A stretch of 64,000 nucleotides of DNA. Source: a virus. The DNA lies in IMG/VR virus record IMGVR_UViG_3300042863_000147, positions 25,267-89,266 of that record. One strand, written 5' to 3'. Positions within the stretch are counted from its first letter, which is position 1. Each line of letters starts with the position of its first letter. The position numbers and the translations under genes are program-made. The notes beneath the pieces were generated by a model. That model was not told the DNA's origin, did no database searches, and was given only the letters and a program-made list of their open reading frames with translations. Positions 37,250 through 46,451 of the stretch are shown here, piece after piece.

Positions 37250-38908
37250 ATGCAAGAACACGAATATATCATAACATTACATAGATTTGAAGATTTAGAT
37301 TCTTTCTATGAAGATATGGAAACTCCTGGCGGAAATTTATATATTCCTAACAGAGCTATTGACGTTTCTGAGAGGAGACCGGTAAGTAGAAATACTCATT
37401 ATCGACTAACAGACGAGGAAGCAGAATCTATTAGGATGGATCCTCGGGTAATGGCAGTTGAACTAACACTCGATGCACAAGGTATTATAATAGAACCGTC
37501 ATGGACGCAGTCGGACACTGATTGGAACAAATCAGCATCAGTCTCCTCGTCTTATAAAAATTGGGGACTGCTGAGATGTGTTGAGGGACAGCAGAGGCCT
37601 AGTTGGGGTCTAAATGGTGTTACTGAGGTATCGGGAGAAATTAATGTAACTGCAAGCGGCAAAAATGTAGATATTGTAATAGTTGATGGACATATGAATC
37701 CTGGTCATCCGGAGTTTGCGGCAAATGTTGATGGTTCTGGGGGCACTAGAATTAAAGAGTTCAACTGGTTTTCCCTTAATCCTTTAGTAAGAGGTAGCGC
37801 ACCGGGGACATATGTTTACACTCCGTATATTGATGCTACGTATCCGGACGACAACGGTGACGGGTACTCTGATAGAACAATAGACAACGACCATGGCACA
37901 CATGTTGCAGGGATAGCAGCTGGCAATACACAGGGCTGGGCACACGATTCTAACATATATAATATAAGTCCTTACAGTAATTCCCCGAGCACTACTCCGT
38001 TTTTTTTAGATTATATAAAAGGTTGGCATCAAACTAAAGAAGTTAATCCGCTTACTGGAGTTAAGAATCCTACAATAACCAATCATAGTTACGCAATTGT
38101 TAGGGAAGTCTCGATAAGCACTATTGCTAGAGTTAGATATAGAGGTGCAATAATTGACGGACCATTTACATCTTCTCAATTATTAGGGTACGGAATTTAT
38201 AACACTGGAGGAATTGCAAAAATAGCTGCACGGAACACTGCGGTTGAGCAAGATCTAATTGACCTAATGAATGCAGGGATCATAGTTATAGGTGCTGCCG
38301 GCAATTTGTATTCTAAGATCAGCACTGAAACAGCACTAGTAAATGATGACTATAATAATTACATCGAAACAACTGGCTTAGATTATTATTTCTATCTTAG
38401 AGGTACTATTACCGCAGTAACTGGCTCAATTTGCGTTGGTGCAATTGGAGCATCAATTGATGATTCTAAACTTGATTTTAGTAATTGCGGCCCGCGAGTT
38501 GATGTTTATGCACCTGGAAGACACGTCATGAGTGCTGTAAATTCTGCAATTGGAGTATTCTCAAATGACGCTCGTGACACGTTATACAGGGTATCTAAAA
38601 AAACTGGAACATCGATGGCCTCCCCTCAAGTAGCCGGAATTGTTGCATGTTTGGCAGAAACTTGGCCTACTATGAAACAGTCTCAAGTACTGACGTATGT
38701 GCAGTCTCGTGCAAAAACAAATCAAATTACAGCAGGAAGATTAGGTCCTCGAGATTATACAGATTTACAGGGATCTTCAAATAGATTTTTATATTTTTAT
38801 AAAGAACGTTTGGATTCTGGCCAAGTGGGCCCTAAGTTAAATCTAGGAAATAGACCTACTTCTGGGCAGACTTGGCCTCGTCCTAAAATCTATAGATATG
38901 GAAGATAA
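37250..38908 (+). CDS. Subtilisin-like serine protease (S8) in the fibre operon
   Basis: A 552-residue subtilase. The complete catalytic set is visible: Asp146 in IVIVDGH, His215 in DNDHGTHVAG, oxyanion Asn352 in GAAGN and Ser455 in GTSMASPQVAG. Residues 1-72 look like an I9-type inhibitor propeptide (LTDEEAESIRMDPRVMAVEL), implying autoprocessing. There is no signal peptide, as expected for a protein packed into or acting on virions. Placement inside the baseplate/fibre transcript, with one-base gaps, suggests a structural or maturation protease that processes fibres, or a virion enzyme that degrades host surface protein. Which one cannot be told from sequence. Confidence 0.9.
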   Translation: MQEHEYIITLHRFEDLDSFYEDMETPGGNLYIPNRAIDVSERRPVSRNTHYRLTDEEAESIRMDPRVMAVELTLDAQGIIIEPSWTQSDTDWNKSASVSSSYKNWGLLRCVEGQQRPSWGLNGVTEVSGEINVTASGKNVDIVIVDGHMNPGHPEFAANVDGSGGTRIKEFNWFSLNPLVRGSAPGTYVYTPYIDATYPDDNGDGYSDRTIDNDHGTHVAGIAAGNTQGWAHDSNIYNISPYSNSPSTTPFFLDYIKGWHQTKEVNPLTGVKNPTITNHSYAIVREVSISTIARVRYRGAIIDGPFTSSQLLGYGIYNTGGIAKIAARNTAVEQDLIDLMNAGIIVIGAAGNLYSKISTETALVNDDYNNYIETTGLDYYFYLRGTITAVTGSICVGAIGASIDDSKLDFSNCGPRVDVYAPGRHVMSAVNSAIGVFSNDARDTLYRVSKKTGTSMASPQVAGIVACLAETWPTMKQSQVLTYVQSRAKTNQITAGRLGPRDYTDLQGSSNRFLYFYKERLDSGQVGPKLNLGNRPTSGQTWPRPKIYRYGR

Positions 38909-38927
38909 ACCGCTAATAAATTATATG

Positions 38928-38935
38928 GATAAATA
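38928..38935 (+). promoter_or_regulatory. Late promoter motif (GATAAATA)
   Basis: 7 of 8 match. The predicted +1 is 38941, exactly the A of an upstream ATG. The leader then carries GGAAG before the second ATG at 38956. Confidence 0.6.
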
Positions 38936-38955
38936 TCATCATGGAAGATAAAAAT

Positions 38956-39573
38956 ATGAGCAATTTAGTAAACGAATCTGGTGGAGTTGGAATACAAGGT
39001 CACATTAAGATTTTTGATCCAGTATCTAATGAAGTATTTGTTAATAAAAGAAATGCGATTCATTATGAAAATTTTAGTATTGCATTGGCCCAAAGTATTG
39101 CAAATCAGGGAGAGGGTACTATTGCAGAAATGGTATTCGGAAATGGTGGTAGCAGAATTGATCAAACCGGTATAATTACATATCTAACACCTAATAGTAC
39201 TGGCAATATTGCTGCACTATATAATCAAACCTACTATAAAACTGTAGATGCAAGGCAATCTTATTCATTGGATCCTGCTAGAAATTTTATGGAAACTAGA
39301 CACATTGCAGGGGTAGCCTATACCGATGTATTAGTCAGTTGTTTATTAGATTTTGGCGAGCCGAGCGATCAAGCAGCATTTGACAATGCTACTAATTCAG
39401 ATGGAAGTTATGTATTTGATGAATTAGGTCTAAAGGCATTTAGTGCAGAAGGTCCTAACACAGGAATGCTATTAACTCATGTTATTTTCCATCCTGTACA
39501 AAAAAGTTTGAACAGATTGATTCAAATTGATTATACAATAAGAATTCAGAGCTTGAGTAATATTGGGAACTAA
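38956..39573 (+). CDS. Conserved virion structural protein, unknown role
   Basis: 205 residues from ATG 38956, chosen because GGAAG lies 8 bases upstream and because the late promoter's +1 coincides with the alternative ATG at 38941 (five codons longer). Features include GHIKIFDPVSNEVFVNKRN at the start and a central NFSIALAQSIANQGEGTIAEMVFGNGG. A C-terminal beta segment RLIQIDYTIRIQSLS ends it. Proteins of this type sit in fibre operons of aquatic T4-like phages. It precedes the fibre paralogues by two bases. A connector role is a guess. Confidence 0.75.
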   Translation: MSNLVNESGGVGIQGHIKIFDPVSNEVFVNKRNAIHYENFSIALAQSIANQGEGTIAEMVFGNGGSRIDQTGIITYLTPNSTGNIAALYNQTYYKTVDARQSYSLDPARNFMETRHIAGVAYTDVLVSCLLDFGEPSDQAAFDNATNSDGSYVFDELGLKAFSAEGPNTGMLLTHVIFHPVQKSLNRLIQIDYTIRIQSLSNIGN

Positions 39574-39575
39574 TC

Positions 39576-41309
39576 ATGGCTACGCAATATATACTAAATT
39601 TTTCAGACCCGAGTAAAACTGCCACTATATCGGTGCAGGGTTCTACTAGAAATAATTACGATACCAGTTTAGATCTTGTCGGGCCCGGGTACGTTAGTTA
39701 CGGACAAGCTATTGCACAAGATTTCCTAAAACTTTTAGAAAATTTCTCAAGTCCTAATGCTCCTATAAATCCGATTGAAGGGCAGCTATGGTACGACACT
39801 AGTAACCCTAATAGAAAAATATTGAGAGTTAATAATGGGGATACTAATAGTGCTAGATGGCCAAGTGCAAACGGTATATACCAGCAAGCAAATGATCCCA
39901 GCATAGAATATAGTCAAAATTTAGTTGATGGTGATGTTTGGGTTGATACCGGAAATACACAGCTTAAAATTAGATACGGCGACTCTTGGACATTAGTTGG
40001 ACCAAATGTATCAACTGGGAATGCAAAAACAGGAAATGAAACTGTTCAGTTAATAAGCAATACAGGGGATACTTATCCAGTAATCTTAAATTGGGTCAAT
40101 GGTAAGGTTGTAGAAATTATATCCTACAATAGTTTTACTCCTAGAACAGTTATTGACGGATTTGGAACAATTGCAGCAGGCACAAATTTAACAAATAAAG
40201 CATCTGCAAAGTATAACGGTCTAACTGATCGAGCTAAATCATTAGAAATCTCCCCTGGCGTAGTTGTGTTGGCCAGTGAAGTATTAAAGAATAGAATTCC
40301 TGCCGCTACTCGGCAAACTCACCAGGGTACCCTTGTTGTTGAATCTCCTCAAGGATTAATTGTTAAACGTCAGGCAGGTTTTGAATTACAAGTTTATACT
40401 ACGTCATCCGGTGCTGTTATTAATTACGAAAATAGTAACTCTGCGTTAAAAGTTGGTATTTACGATAGAGCTTACATAAAGTTTAATGGCACCAATGGCA
40501 ACATAGGAATTAACACTTCTACAGTAGGAAGTGAAGCACTATCAGTTAACGGGGCCGCTACATTTAAAGATTACGTAACTATAACATCTGCAAACTCAAC
40601 TACAGTTGGTCTTTCTGTCAATAGTCGTACATCTATTGCAGGAGACATTACAGCATCTGGAAATTTATTAGTATCAGGTCTAACTACGGTATCTAATACA
40701 TTAACCGTTAAAGATGTTATTCCTAGCACATTAACAGCATCTCTAGGATCAGCAACCAATCCGTTTGAAAGTGTGTATGTTAAGAACATCGGCAGTTCGA
40801 CTACCTATGTTAGAATTTTTGGTAGTGTAACTACTGCAACATCATTAGAAACTGCTAGGAACTTTAGCATTGAAGGTGTAATAGAAGCCGATGCAGGAAC
40901 TTTCAACGGATACAAAAATGTTGTTTTTACAGCAACTGCTCATAAAAGTTTAATAACTGGTTTAGCTACTACAGCATCGACTAACTTAACACAGACGTTA
41001 ATGGTAATTGATACTTCTACAGTAGGAAGCTCTTTACAAAGTATTGCAAAACGAGATTTCTTGTCAGATGTTTATCCTAATCTGATTCAAACTGGTATGA
41101 TCATGCCGTTTGTAACATCATCAACATACTCTGGTTGGTTGTTCTGTAATGGGGCAGAATACTTCGGAACAGATTACACTGCTTTATCTGTACTACTTGG
41201 CACAAGTTATGGTACTGCATCTGCTGGATATTTTAGAATTCCTGATTTAACCACTGCTACAATTTCTGGGACAAACGGGTATCCTATCTTTTATCATATA
41301 AAAACATAA
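39576..41309 (+). CDS. Tail fibre protein with C-terminal tail-collar domain (paralogue 1)
   Basis: A 577-residue protein. The N-terminal module (about 1-135) has TSLDLVGPGYVSYGQAIAQD, LLENFSS and EGQLWYDT, shared with the next two genes. The middle is beta-rich shaft sequence with repeated ALSVNGAATF and ASGNLLVSGL motifs. The C-terminal 80 residues form a phage tail-collar fold: IQTGMIMPFVTSSTYSGWLFCNGAEY, TALSVLLGTSYG and GYFRIPDL. This is the fold of T4 gp12-type short fibres, so a receptor-binding or fibre-tip role is likely. Confidence 0.85.
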   Translation: MATQYILNFSDPSKTATISVQGSTRNNYDTSLDLVGPGYVSYGQAIAQDFLKLLENFSSPNAPINPIEGQLWYDTSNPNRKILRVNNGDTNSARWPSANGIYQQANDPSIEYSQNLVDGDVWVDTGNTQLKIRYGDSWTLVGPNVSTGNAKTGNETVQLISNTGDTYPVILNWVNGKVVEIISYNSFTPRTVIDGFGTIAAGTNLTNKASAKYNGLTDRAKSLEISPGVVVLASEVLKNRIPAATRQTHQGTLVVESPQGLIVKRQAGFELQVYTTSSGAVINYENSNSALKVGIYDRAYIKFNGTNGNIGINTSTVGSEALSVNGAATFKDYVTITSANSTTVGLSVNSRTSIAGDITASGNLLVSGLTTVSNTLTVKDVIPSTLTASLGSATNPFESVYVKNIGSSTTYVRIFGSVTTATSLETARNFSIEGVIEADAGTFNGYKNVVFTATAHKSLITGLATTASTNLTQTLMVIDTSTVGSSLQSIAKRDFLSDVYPNLIQTGMIMPFVTSSTYSGWLFCNGAEYFGTDYTALSVLLGTSYGTASAGYFRIPDLTTATISGTNGYPIFYHIKT

Positions 41310-41310
41310 A

Positions 41311-42678
41311 ATGGCCTACACAATTTACAACACCGACGGAACCGTATTATCAACTATTGCAGTAGGAGAAGTTGATAATTTTTCTACCAGCTTAGACTTG
41401 ATAGGAAAAAATGTTAATAACTACGGTGAATATTACAACAATAATTTAGTAAAGTTATTGACTAATTTTGCATCAGTTGAATCTGAAGAACCTAGCCAGC
41501 CTCAGACTGGACAGCTTTGGTATAACAAAACAGAGAAACAGTTAAAGATATTTGATAACGGTTTTCGGTCAGTAGGTGGAGCATCTGTTTCAGGAACTCC
41601 GCCGGTTAGTGCAACAACTGGCACAACTGGTACAATATGGTTTAACACCATCGACGGGCAATTAGAAATATGGGATGGCAGACAATTTAATCTAATTGGT
41701 CCGGCAACTTCAAAGTTGTTGGGAAAATTTGGCATACTTCCTGCGGCATCTCCAATTCGAGATAACGAAACTAAACTCGCTCAGAAGGCAAGTTTAATAC
41801 ACTCTTACGGTAGTTATGTAGGTCTTATTACTACTGCATCGTTCATCATGGAAACTTCATCTGCGACGCTCTATCTCAATCGTGGGGAACCGCAGTATAT
41901 CAAGAACGGTATTACAGTATTCAATGATTTAGAAGTTAAAGGCAATTTGTATATTGATGGGTGGGATGTAAAAAATCATCCAAATATTGATCTTAGTGCA
42001 TTTTATAATATAACACCTTTTGGTACATTTACTGCAACTATGACTACGAGTAGTTTTAGTTTAACCAATACTAACTTGCTGGCGTACAATGCTGCAAATT
42101 ATGCAATTTCCCAAGACCTGGCAAGGATGTTTGACATTACTAGATATGCAGTAGGTTCAAGGGTGTCTGTTGTTTGCACATATAACACATCGACATCTGT
42201 AAGAAGATTTGAGCTTATGCGTACTTTCCTTCAACAGAACTACGGATGGTGGGAACCGCTAAATGACTATAGATACACTTTTACAGCTACATCTACATCT
42301 ACAGTTGGCCATGTTAATTGGTTATGGACTAACACTACATTTACTAATATTGTTCATCCAGCATGGAATGAAATAATAAGAACAGACAGTACTGCTTCTA
42401 CAAGTAATACATTTATAGATCCTATTCCTGTAGATACTCCTTTCTATATTAAAATAACAGGCGGAGTTCCTGATAGTAAATTTACGTTAGCTGCATTAGC
42501 ACCACTTGATACAACTGTTCTAAATGGAACGTTAGATACTAATGGCGCATTTACTACAGCTTCGATTGTGACTTCGTCGATTCAGCCTGTGACTACATCT
42601 GTGGTATATACATATAATGCTACATTTGCAGCAACTAACCATGTTAGACAGATGCAATTTACAATTGTACGACCATAA
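41311..42678 (+). CDS. Tail fibre protein, paralogue 2
   Basis: A 455-residue protein that repeats the paralogous N-terminal module: TSLDLIGKNVNNYGEYYNNN, LLTNFASVE, TGQLWYNKTEKQLKIFD, then GTIWFNTIDGQLEIWDG. The C-terminal half is Thr/Ser-rich beta sequence without a tail-collar domain; it includes many TSTS and TTSS runs and a WWEPLNDYRYTFTAT segment. It begins one base after paralogue 1. The distinct C-terminus on a shared base suggests different tips mounted on similar attachment domains. Confidence 0.8.
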   Translation: MAYTIYNTDGTVLSTIAVGEVDNFSTSLDLIGKNVNNYGEYYNNNLVKLLTNFASVESEEPSQPQTGQLWYNKTEKQLKIFDNGFRSVGGASVSGTPPVSATTGTTGTIWFNTIDGQLEIWDGRQFNLIGPATSKLLGKFGILPAASPIRDNETKLAQKASLIHSYGSYVGLITTASFIMETSSATLYLNRGEPQYIKNGITVFNDLEVKGNLYIDGWDVKNHPNIDLSAFYNITPFGTFTATMTTSSFSLTNTNLLAYNAANYAISQDLARMFDITRYAVGSRVSVVCTYNTSTSVRRFELMRTFLQQNYGWWEPLNDYRYTFTATSTSTVGHVNWLWTNTTFTNIVHPAWNEIIRTDSTASTSNTFIDPIPVDTPFYIKITGGVPDSKFTLAALAPLDTTVLNGTLDTNGAFTTASIVTSSIQPVTTSVVYTYNATFAATNHVRQMQFTIVRP

Positions 42679-42687
42679 GGACATTTG

Positions 42688-43962
42688 ATGCCATATACTC
42701 TTAATAAAACAAACGGTACTCCGATTGCTGTGGTGCAAGATGCATCATTAGATCAAACTACAAGTCTTACTTTTTTAGGAAGAAATTATTCGGGCTATGG
42801 GGAAATCCAGAATGAAAATTTTTTAAAACTATTAGAAAATTTTGCTAATACAAATCCGCCTAATAAAATTAACTTAGAAGGACAGTTGTGGTATGACACT
42901 GCGTCTAAATCATTAAATGTGTATGACAACACAAATTGGAAATCTATTGCAAATATAGAAGTCACAAATTCTGATCCTTCGGTATTAAAAGGACCGGTAA
43001 CTGGGAATCTATGGTACGATACACTAAATGACCAATTAAATGTTTGGTCCGGCTCAGAATATATACTTGTGGGGCCACAGTCTGGCTCTAGGATAAAGGC
43101 CCAATGGAAAGGTGACTTTGAATACGATGCCCTGGCACCTGGCCTTCCTGTATATAACGCTAAGGCAGTAATTGGAGCAGATAACGAGGTAATTGCAATA
43201 GTATCTGCAGAAACCTACGATATGCCAGAGTACGATCTAGTAACTGAGTTTCCAGAATATAAAAGTCGAACTGAAACATTTACTAGAATCTCAAAAGGGA
43301 TAACACTAGCAGGTGCTGATCCTGTAACTGGTTCGAGTAGAAAAGAAGTAACTGGGCTAACTACTAGCAGCTATTTCTGGGGAACTGCCGCCGAAGCACT
43401 TGTTGCTGTGTCTGCGCAAACAGCCGATACGGCAAACGGAATAACACCTACAGTTAATTCTGAAAATAGATCATTTAAGTTACCGTTCTTTGATGTTGCA
43501 AACGGTCTTGCCTATTACGATGCAAATAGCCTAAGTTATAATCCATCAACTAATATACTTACTACAATTGCATCTTCAGCACTATATGCCGATATTGCAG
43601 AACGTTACGAAGCAGATGCAGTGTATGAACCCGGCACTGTTTTAATGCACGGTGGTGAAAAAGAAGTAACTATTGCCTGTTATGCTGCTACGACCGCAGT
43701 AGCTGGCATTGTCTCTACAAAACCGGCATATATGATGAATTCTGAGGCAGGAACCGATGAAACACACCCCTATATTGCCTTAAAAGGCCGTGTTCCGTGC
43801 AAGATTTGTGGCTCTGTTAAGAAAGGTGACCTACTAGTTGCCAGCGGATATAAACCAGGATATGCTGTTAAAAAACAAGACCATGACAGTTCGGACGCTG
43901 TAATAGGAAAAGCCCTACAAGATTTTGCAGGGCCCTTTGGAGTCATCGAAGTTAAAGTTTAA
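42688..43962 (+). CDS. Tail fibre protein, paralogue 3
   Basis: A 424-residue protein. The start is ATG 42688 with AAGGA upstream; a TTG directly before it is disregarded. The N-terminal module is again present: TSLTFLGRNYSGYGEIQNEN, LLENFANTN, EGQLWYDTASKSLNVYD, GNLWYDTLNDQLNVWSG. The C-terminal 130 residues (ADIAERYEADAVYEPGTVLMHGG then AGIVSTKPAYMMN and CKICGSVKKGDLLVASG) form a domain frequent at fibre ends in aquatic T4-like phages. The stop overlaps the convergent thyA stop by 4 bases with no terminator between. Confidence 0.82.
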   Translation: MPYTLNKTNGTPIAVVQDASLDQTTSLTFLGRNYSGYGEIQNENFLKLLENFANTNPPNKINLEGQLWYDTASKSLNVYDNTNWKSIANIEVTNSDPSVLKGPVTGNLWYDTLNDQLNVWSGSEYILVGPQSGSRIKAQWKGDFEYDALAPGLPVYNAKAVIGADNEVIAIVSAETYDMPEYDLVTEFPEYKSRTETFTRISKGITLAGADPVTGSSRKEVTGLTTSSYFWGTAAEALVAVSAQTADTANGITPTVNSENRSFKLPFFDVANGLAYYDANSLSYNPSTNILTTIASSALYADIAERYEADAVYEPGTVLMHGGEKEVTIACYAATTAVAGIVSTKPAYMMNSEAGTDETHPYIALKGRVPCKICGSVKKGDLLVASGYKPGYAVKKQDHDSSDAVIGKALQDFAGPFGVIEVKV

Positions 43963-44840
43963 ACAGCCATCGGTGCTTTGATAGTATCGTGGCTTGAATA
44001 ACCTTCTAGCCAAATATCTTCCATAGTGAATTTATTAATGTCTGCAACAACTGGATTTATTTGCAACACAGGTAACGGTAAAGGTTCTCGACTGAGTTGT
44101 TCCTTTACCTGATCAATATGATTTTCATATATGTGTGCATCACCTAGCACAATAACTAGCTCACCGACTTCTAAGTTACACACTTGTGCTAGCAAACTAG
44201 TGAATAGTGCATAGGATGCAATGTTAAACGGAACCCCGAGAAACATGTCTGCACTCCGTTGATACATTTGACAACTTAATTTTTTATCTTGGCTAACATA
44301 AAATTGTGCCATCATATGACACGGTGGTAGCGCCATTAATTCTAATTCGCCGGGATTCCATGCACTAATAACATGTCTTCGACTGTATGGATCATTTACG
44401 AGACCGTTAATCAAATTTTGTAATTGATCGATATGTTTGACGCCCATTCGATTTGCACCGAAGACGGGCGCCCGCCATGTTCGCCATTGTACTCCATATA
44501 CTCGTCCCAGATCTCCTTTGAATTTTGACCTAGGTTGCCAGTATTTTGCATCTGCATTATCTGACCAAATAGTCTTCTTGTCGCTATTGGGATCTCCGTG
44601 CAATAATTCTTTCAATTTACGTTCATCACCGCTGCCTTGTATAAACCAAAGAAGTTCTGAGAGCATAGATTTCCATGCTAGTTTTTTGGTAGTAATCGCT
44701 GGAAATCCCTGTTGCAGATTAAATCTCATCTGAACTCCGAACTTGCTGATAGTTCCAACACCTGTTCTATCGGGTCTGTGCTCCCCGGTTTCTAAAATAT
44801 CTTTAAGTGCGTTAAGATATGCGTGTTCTGAATGTCTCAT
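43959..44840 (-). CDS. thyA: Thymidylate synthase ThyA
   Basis: A 293-residue folate-dependent thymidylate synthase making dTMP from dUMP. Catalytic Cys174 lies in LPPCHMMAQF. The dUMP-selective Asn206 in GVPFNIASY distinguishes it from dCMP hydroxymethylase (Asp there), so this is not a T4 gp42-type enzyme. RTGVGTISKFG and RSADMFLG phosphate-binding parts are intact. Its ATG overlaps the folA stop by 4 bases. ThyA consumes methylene-tetrahydrofolate and yields dihydrofolate, which the folA product recycles. Confidence 0.96.
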   Translation of the reverse strand: MRHSEHAYLNALKDILETGEHRPDRTGVGTISKFGVQMRFNLQQGFPAITTKKLAWKSMLSELLWFIQGSGDERKLKELLHGDPNSDKKTIWSDNADAKYWQPRSKFKGDLGRVYGVQWRTWRAPVFGANRMGVKHIDQLQNLINGLVNDPYSRRHVISAWNPGELELMALPPCHMMAQFYVSQDKKLSCQMYQRSADMFLGVPFNIASYALFTSLLAQVCNLEVGELVIVLGDAHIYENHIDQVKEQLSREPLPLPVLQINPVVADINKFTMEDIWLEGYSSHDTIKAPMAV

Positions 44841-45313
44841 ATGTTGTACTCTTTTATTGTATATTTTATTGGATCATTAAGTATAGCGTGTTCCTTGACC
44901 TTTGTAAAGTTTTCTTTTACATATGTGAGATTGAAGAATTTATCGCACTCGTAGTCTGCATCAATTTCAGTAATGTAAAATCTATCAACGATATCAAGAT
45001 ATGCCTCATAAACGGCACTTCCGCCAATAATGAATATTTCCTTGTCGGGATATTCTACAGCACAAAAATCTAGTGCAGCACCGCAGTCATTGAAGGTATG
45101 ATCGCCTAGCTCTCTTTTCCTGCTTATTACTACATTAATTCTATTAGGTAAAGACTTTCCTAAACTGTCATATGTAGTTGAGCCCATAATGACAATTTGA
45201 TTAGTTGTCATTTTTTTAAACCACGACATATCACCTTTAAGGTGAGGCCAGGGCATTTGACCATTAAATCCTATGCCCTGGTTGCGTTCAACTGCAACTA
45301 AACAGTTAATCAT
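44837..45313 (-). CDS. folA: Dihydrofolate reductase
   Basis: A 158-residue DHFR reducing dihydrofolate with NADPH. Visible motifs are GIGFNGQMPWPHLKGDMSWFKK (Met20-type loop and substrate Asp), IVIMGSTTYDSLGK (cofactor site) and IFIIGGSAVYEAYL. T4 frd is 193 residues; this one is closer to bacterial length. It overlaps thyA (ATGA) and the upstream gene (TAATG), so the three are translationally coupled in one nucleotide-metabolism block. Confidence 0.95.
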   Translation of the reverse strand: MINCLVAVERNQGIGFNGQMPWPHLKGDMSWFKKMTTNQIVIMGSTTYDSLGKSLPNRINVVISRKRELGDHTFNDCGAALDFCAVEYPDKEIFIIGGSAVYEAYLDIVDRFYITEIDADYECDKFFNLTYVKENFTKVKEHAILNDPIKYTIKEYNI

Positions 45314-45915
45314 TAAGCCTCGGCTTTTGTTGCCTTAGCAGCCTTCTTAACAGGCGGCTCAATTTCATCTGCTTTCTTGCGAAGATTCTGCGCTTCTTTG
45401 AACAACTTATCTGCCATGGACCGTAAGTCAGATGCAGTAACCGGTGCTTCTGCAACCTTCGGACTAGTATCAACAACGATCTCATCAACAATAATTTCTT
45501 CCTTGGGCTTAGTCTTTGCAACCTTCCGCTGACCTTCTTCAGTAACAGCAAGATCTTCGACACTTACGCCTTTTTGTTCAGCAATCATAACATTCAATTC
45601 ATTTAGCGGAATAGATTGTTGATTGTTCGGAGTCATTAATACAAGAGTCGTTGGAACTTTCTTTAAGTGTCCCCCTGCATGTAACCATTGTAACATTACG
45701 GTACCATCTGGGAATCTACGAGTAGCTAGGACGTCTGCTAGTTCGTTTGCTTGCTGACCAGTGTCGCTTTGGATAAGATCCATGAGGGCATCGTGATATG
45801 CGTCTCCGAGACCATTAGTACCAATTACTAACGCACTATTTGCATCGTCCGGTATTGTTCTGTATGCTACTGCAATTCTTGCAGAGTTATTTTTCATTTT
45901 TCCCACATGTTTCAT
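45313..45915 (-). CDS. Conserved phage protein with acidic/basic tail, unknown function
   Basis: A 200-residue protein. The N-terminal domain (about 1-115) has RIAVAYRTIPDDANSALVIG, GDAYHDALMDLIQS and TRRFPDGTVMLQWLH, a compact pattern recurring in aquatic T4-like phages. The C-terminal part is a coiled-coil-prone tail rich in Lys, Glu and Ala. The start has AAGGAG upstream. It is coupled to folA by TAATG. No function can be assigned. A late promoter sits upstream of the cluster at 46453-46460. Confidence 0.8.
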   Translation of the reverse strand: MKHVGKMKNNSARIAVAYRTIPDDANSALVIGTNGLGDAYHDALMDLIQSDTGQQANELADVLATRRFPDGTVMLQWLHAGGHLKKVPTTLVLMTPNNQQSIPLNELNVMIAEQKGVSVEDLAVTEEGQRKVAKTKPKEEIIVDEIVVDTSPKVAEAPVTASDLRSMADKLFKEAQNLRKKADEIEPPVKKAAKATKAEA

Positions 45916-45925
45916 GTGATTCTCC

Positions 45926-46147
45926 TTATTGTGCCGGTGTATCGGTCTTTGGCGGATTTACAGCATTTAAGAACGTGTTCAATCTATCAAACGCCGCACC
46001 GACAGCTGATACTTCCGATGCACCGAATGCACCTCGGCGGACTGCAACATCTAAGATTGATCGAAGATTTACTAAATCTGTGATTGTTAATTCTGGTGCA
46101 GCACTTTGGGTAGATTCAGGTGCTTGGGTCTGTTCAGTATTTTCCAT
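45926..46147 (-). CDS. Small conserved phage protein, unknown function
   Basis: A 73-residue acidic protein. The N-terminus is Gln/Thr/Ser-rich and flexible. The helical core is ITDLVNLRSILDVAVRRGAF followed by SEVSAVGAAFDRLNTFLNAV. Similar short proteins are common in T4-like phages of aquatic bacteria. A good ribosome site (AAGGAA) precedes it. It lies between a 96-residue unknown and the 200-residue unknown in the same transcript. Confidence 0.8.
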   Translation of the reverse strand: MENTEQTQAPESTQSAAPELTITDLVNLRSILDVAVRRGAFGASEVSAVGAAFDRLNTFLNAVNPPKTDTPAQ

Positions 46148-46148
46148 T

Positions 46149-46439
46149 TTAAAATTCCTTTTTTGTATGTAAGTAATGACACCCTAATGATAACATGGTT
46201 AATTCCTTTGGATCTTCTAAACCTATTTCTATAGATTCGACAATTTTTCTAGATCCGTTTAGACTGTATCCCATCTTAATTGAATATCGACTGTTTAAGT
46301 TATATTCTATCCAATGTTCTATAGCTTTGACATCTACCTTGTAATCAATAGAGAGTTTGGAAAAATGTTCTGGGATAAATGGTAATTTTCTAAACCCCAA
46401 AACATTTAACGCATTAACTGTCCCTCTATTTAGCGACAT
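46149..46439 (-). CDS. Unknown 96-residue protein
   Basis: Not recognised. The sequence is mixed alpha/beta, with FRKLPFIPEHFSKLSIDY and a C-terminal half that resembles a small beta sheet (SRYSIKMGYSLNGSRKIVESIEIGL). No membrane segment or metal motif is seen. A perfect late motif upstream would give a leader of only about 8 bases (GGTATATA), with a reduced ribosome site. Confidence 0.65.
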   Translation of the reverse strand: MSLNRGTVNALNVLGFRKLPFIPEHFSKLSIDYKVDVKAIEHWIEYNLNSRYSIKMGYSLNGSRKIVESIEIGLEDPKELTMLSLGCHYLHTKKEF

Positions 46440-46451
46440 TATATACCTACT

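Noticed and set aside
43959-44840. T4-type dCMP hydroxymethylase instead of thymidylate synthase
   Set aside because: The substrate-selecting residue is Asn206 (FNIASY), as in dTMP synthases, not Asp.
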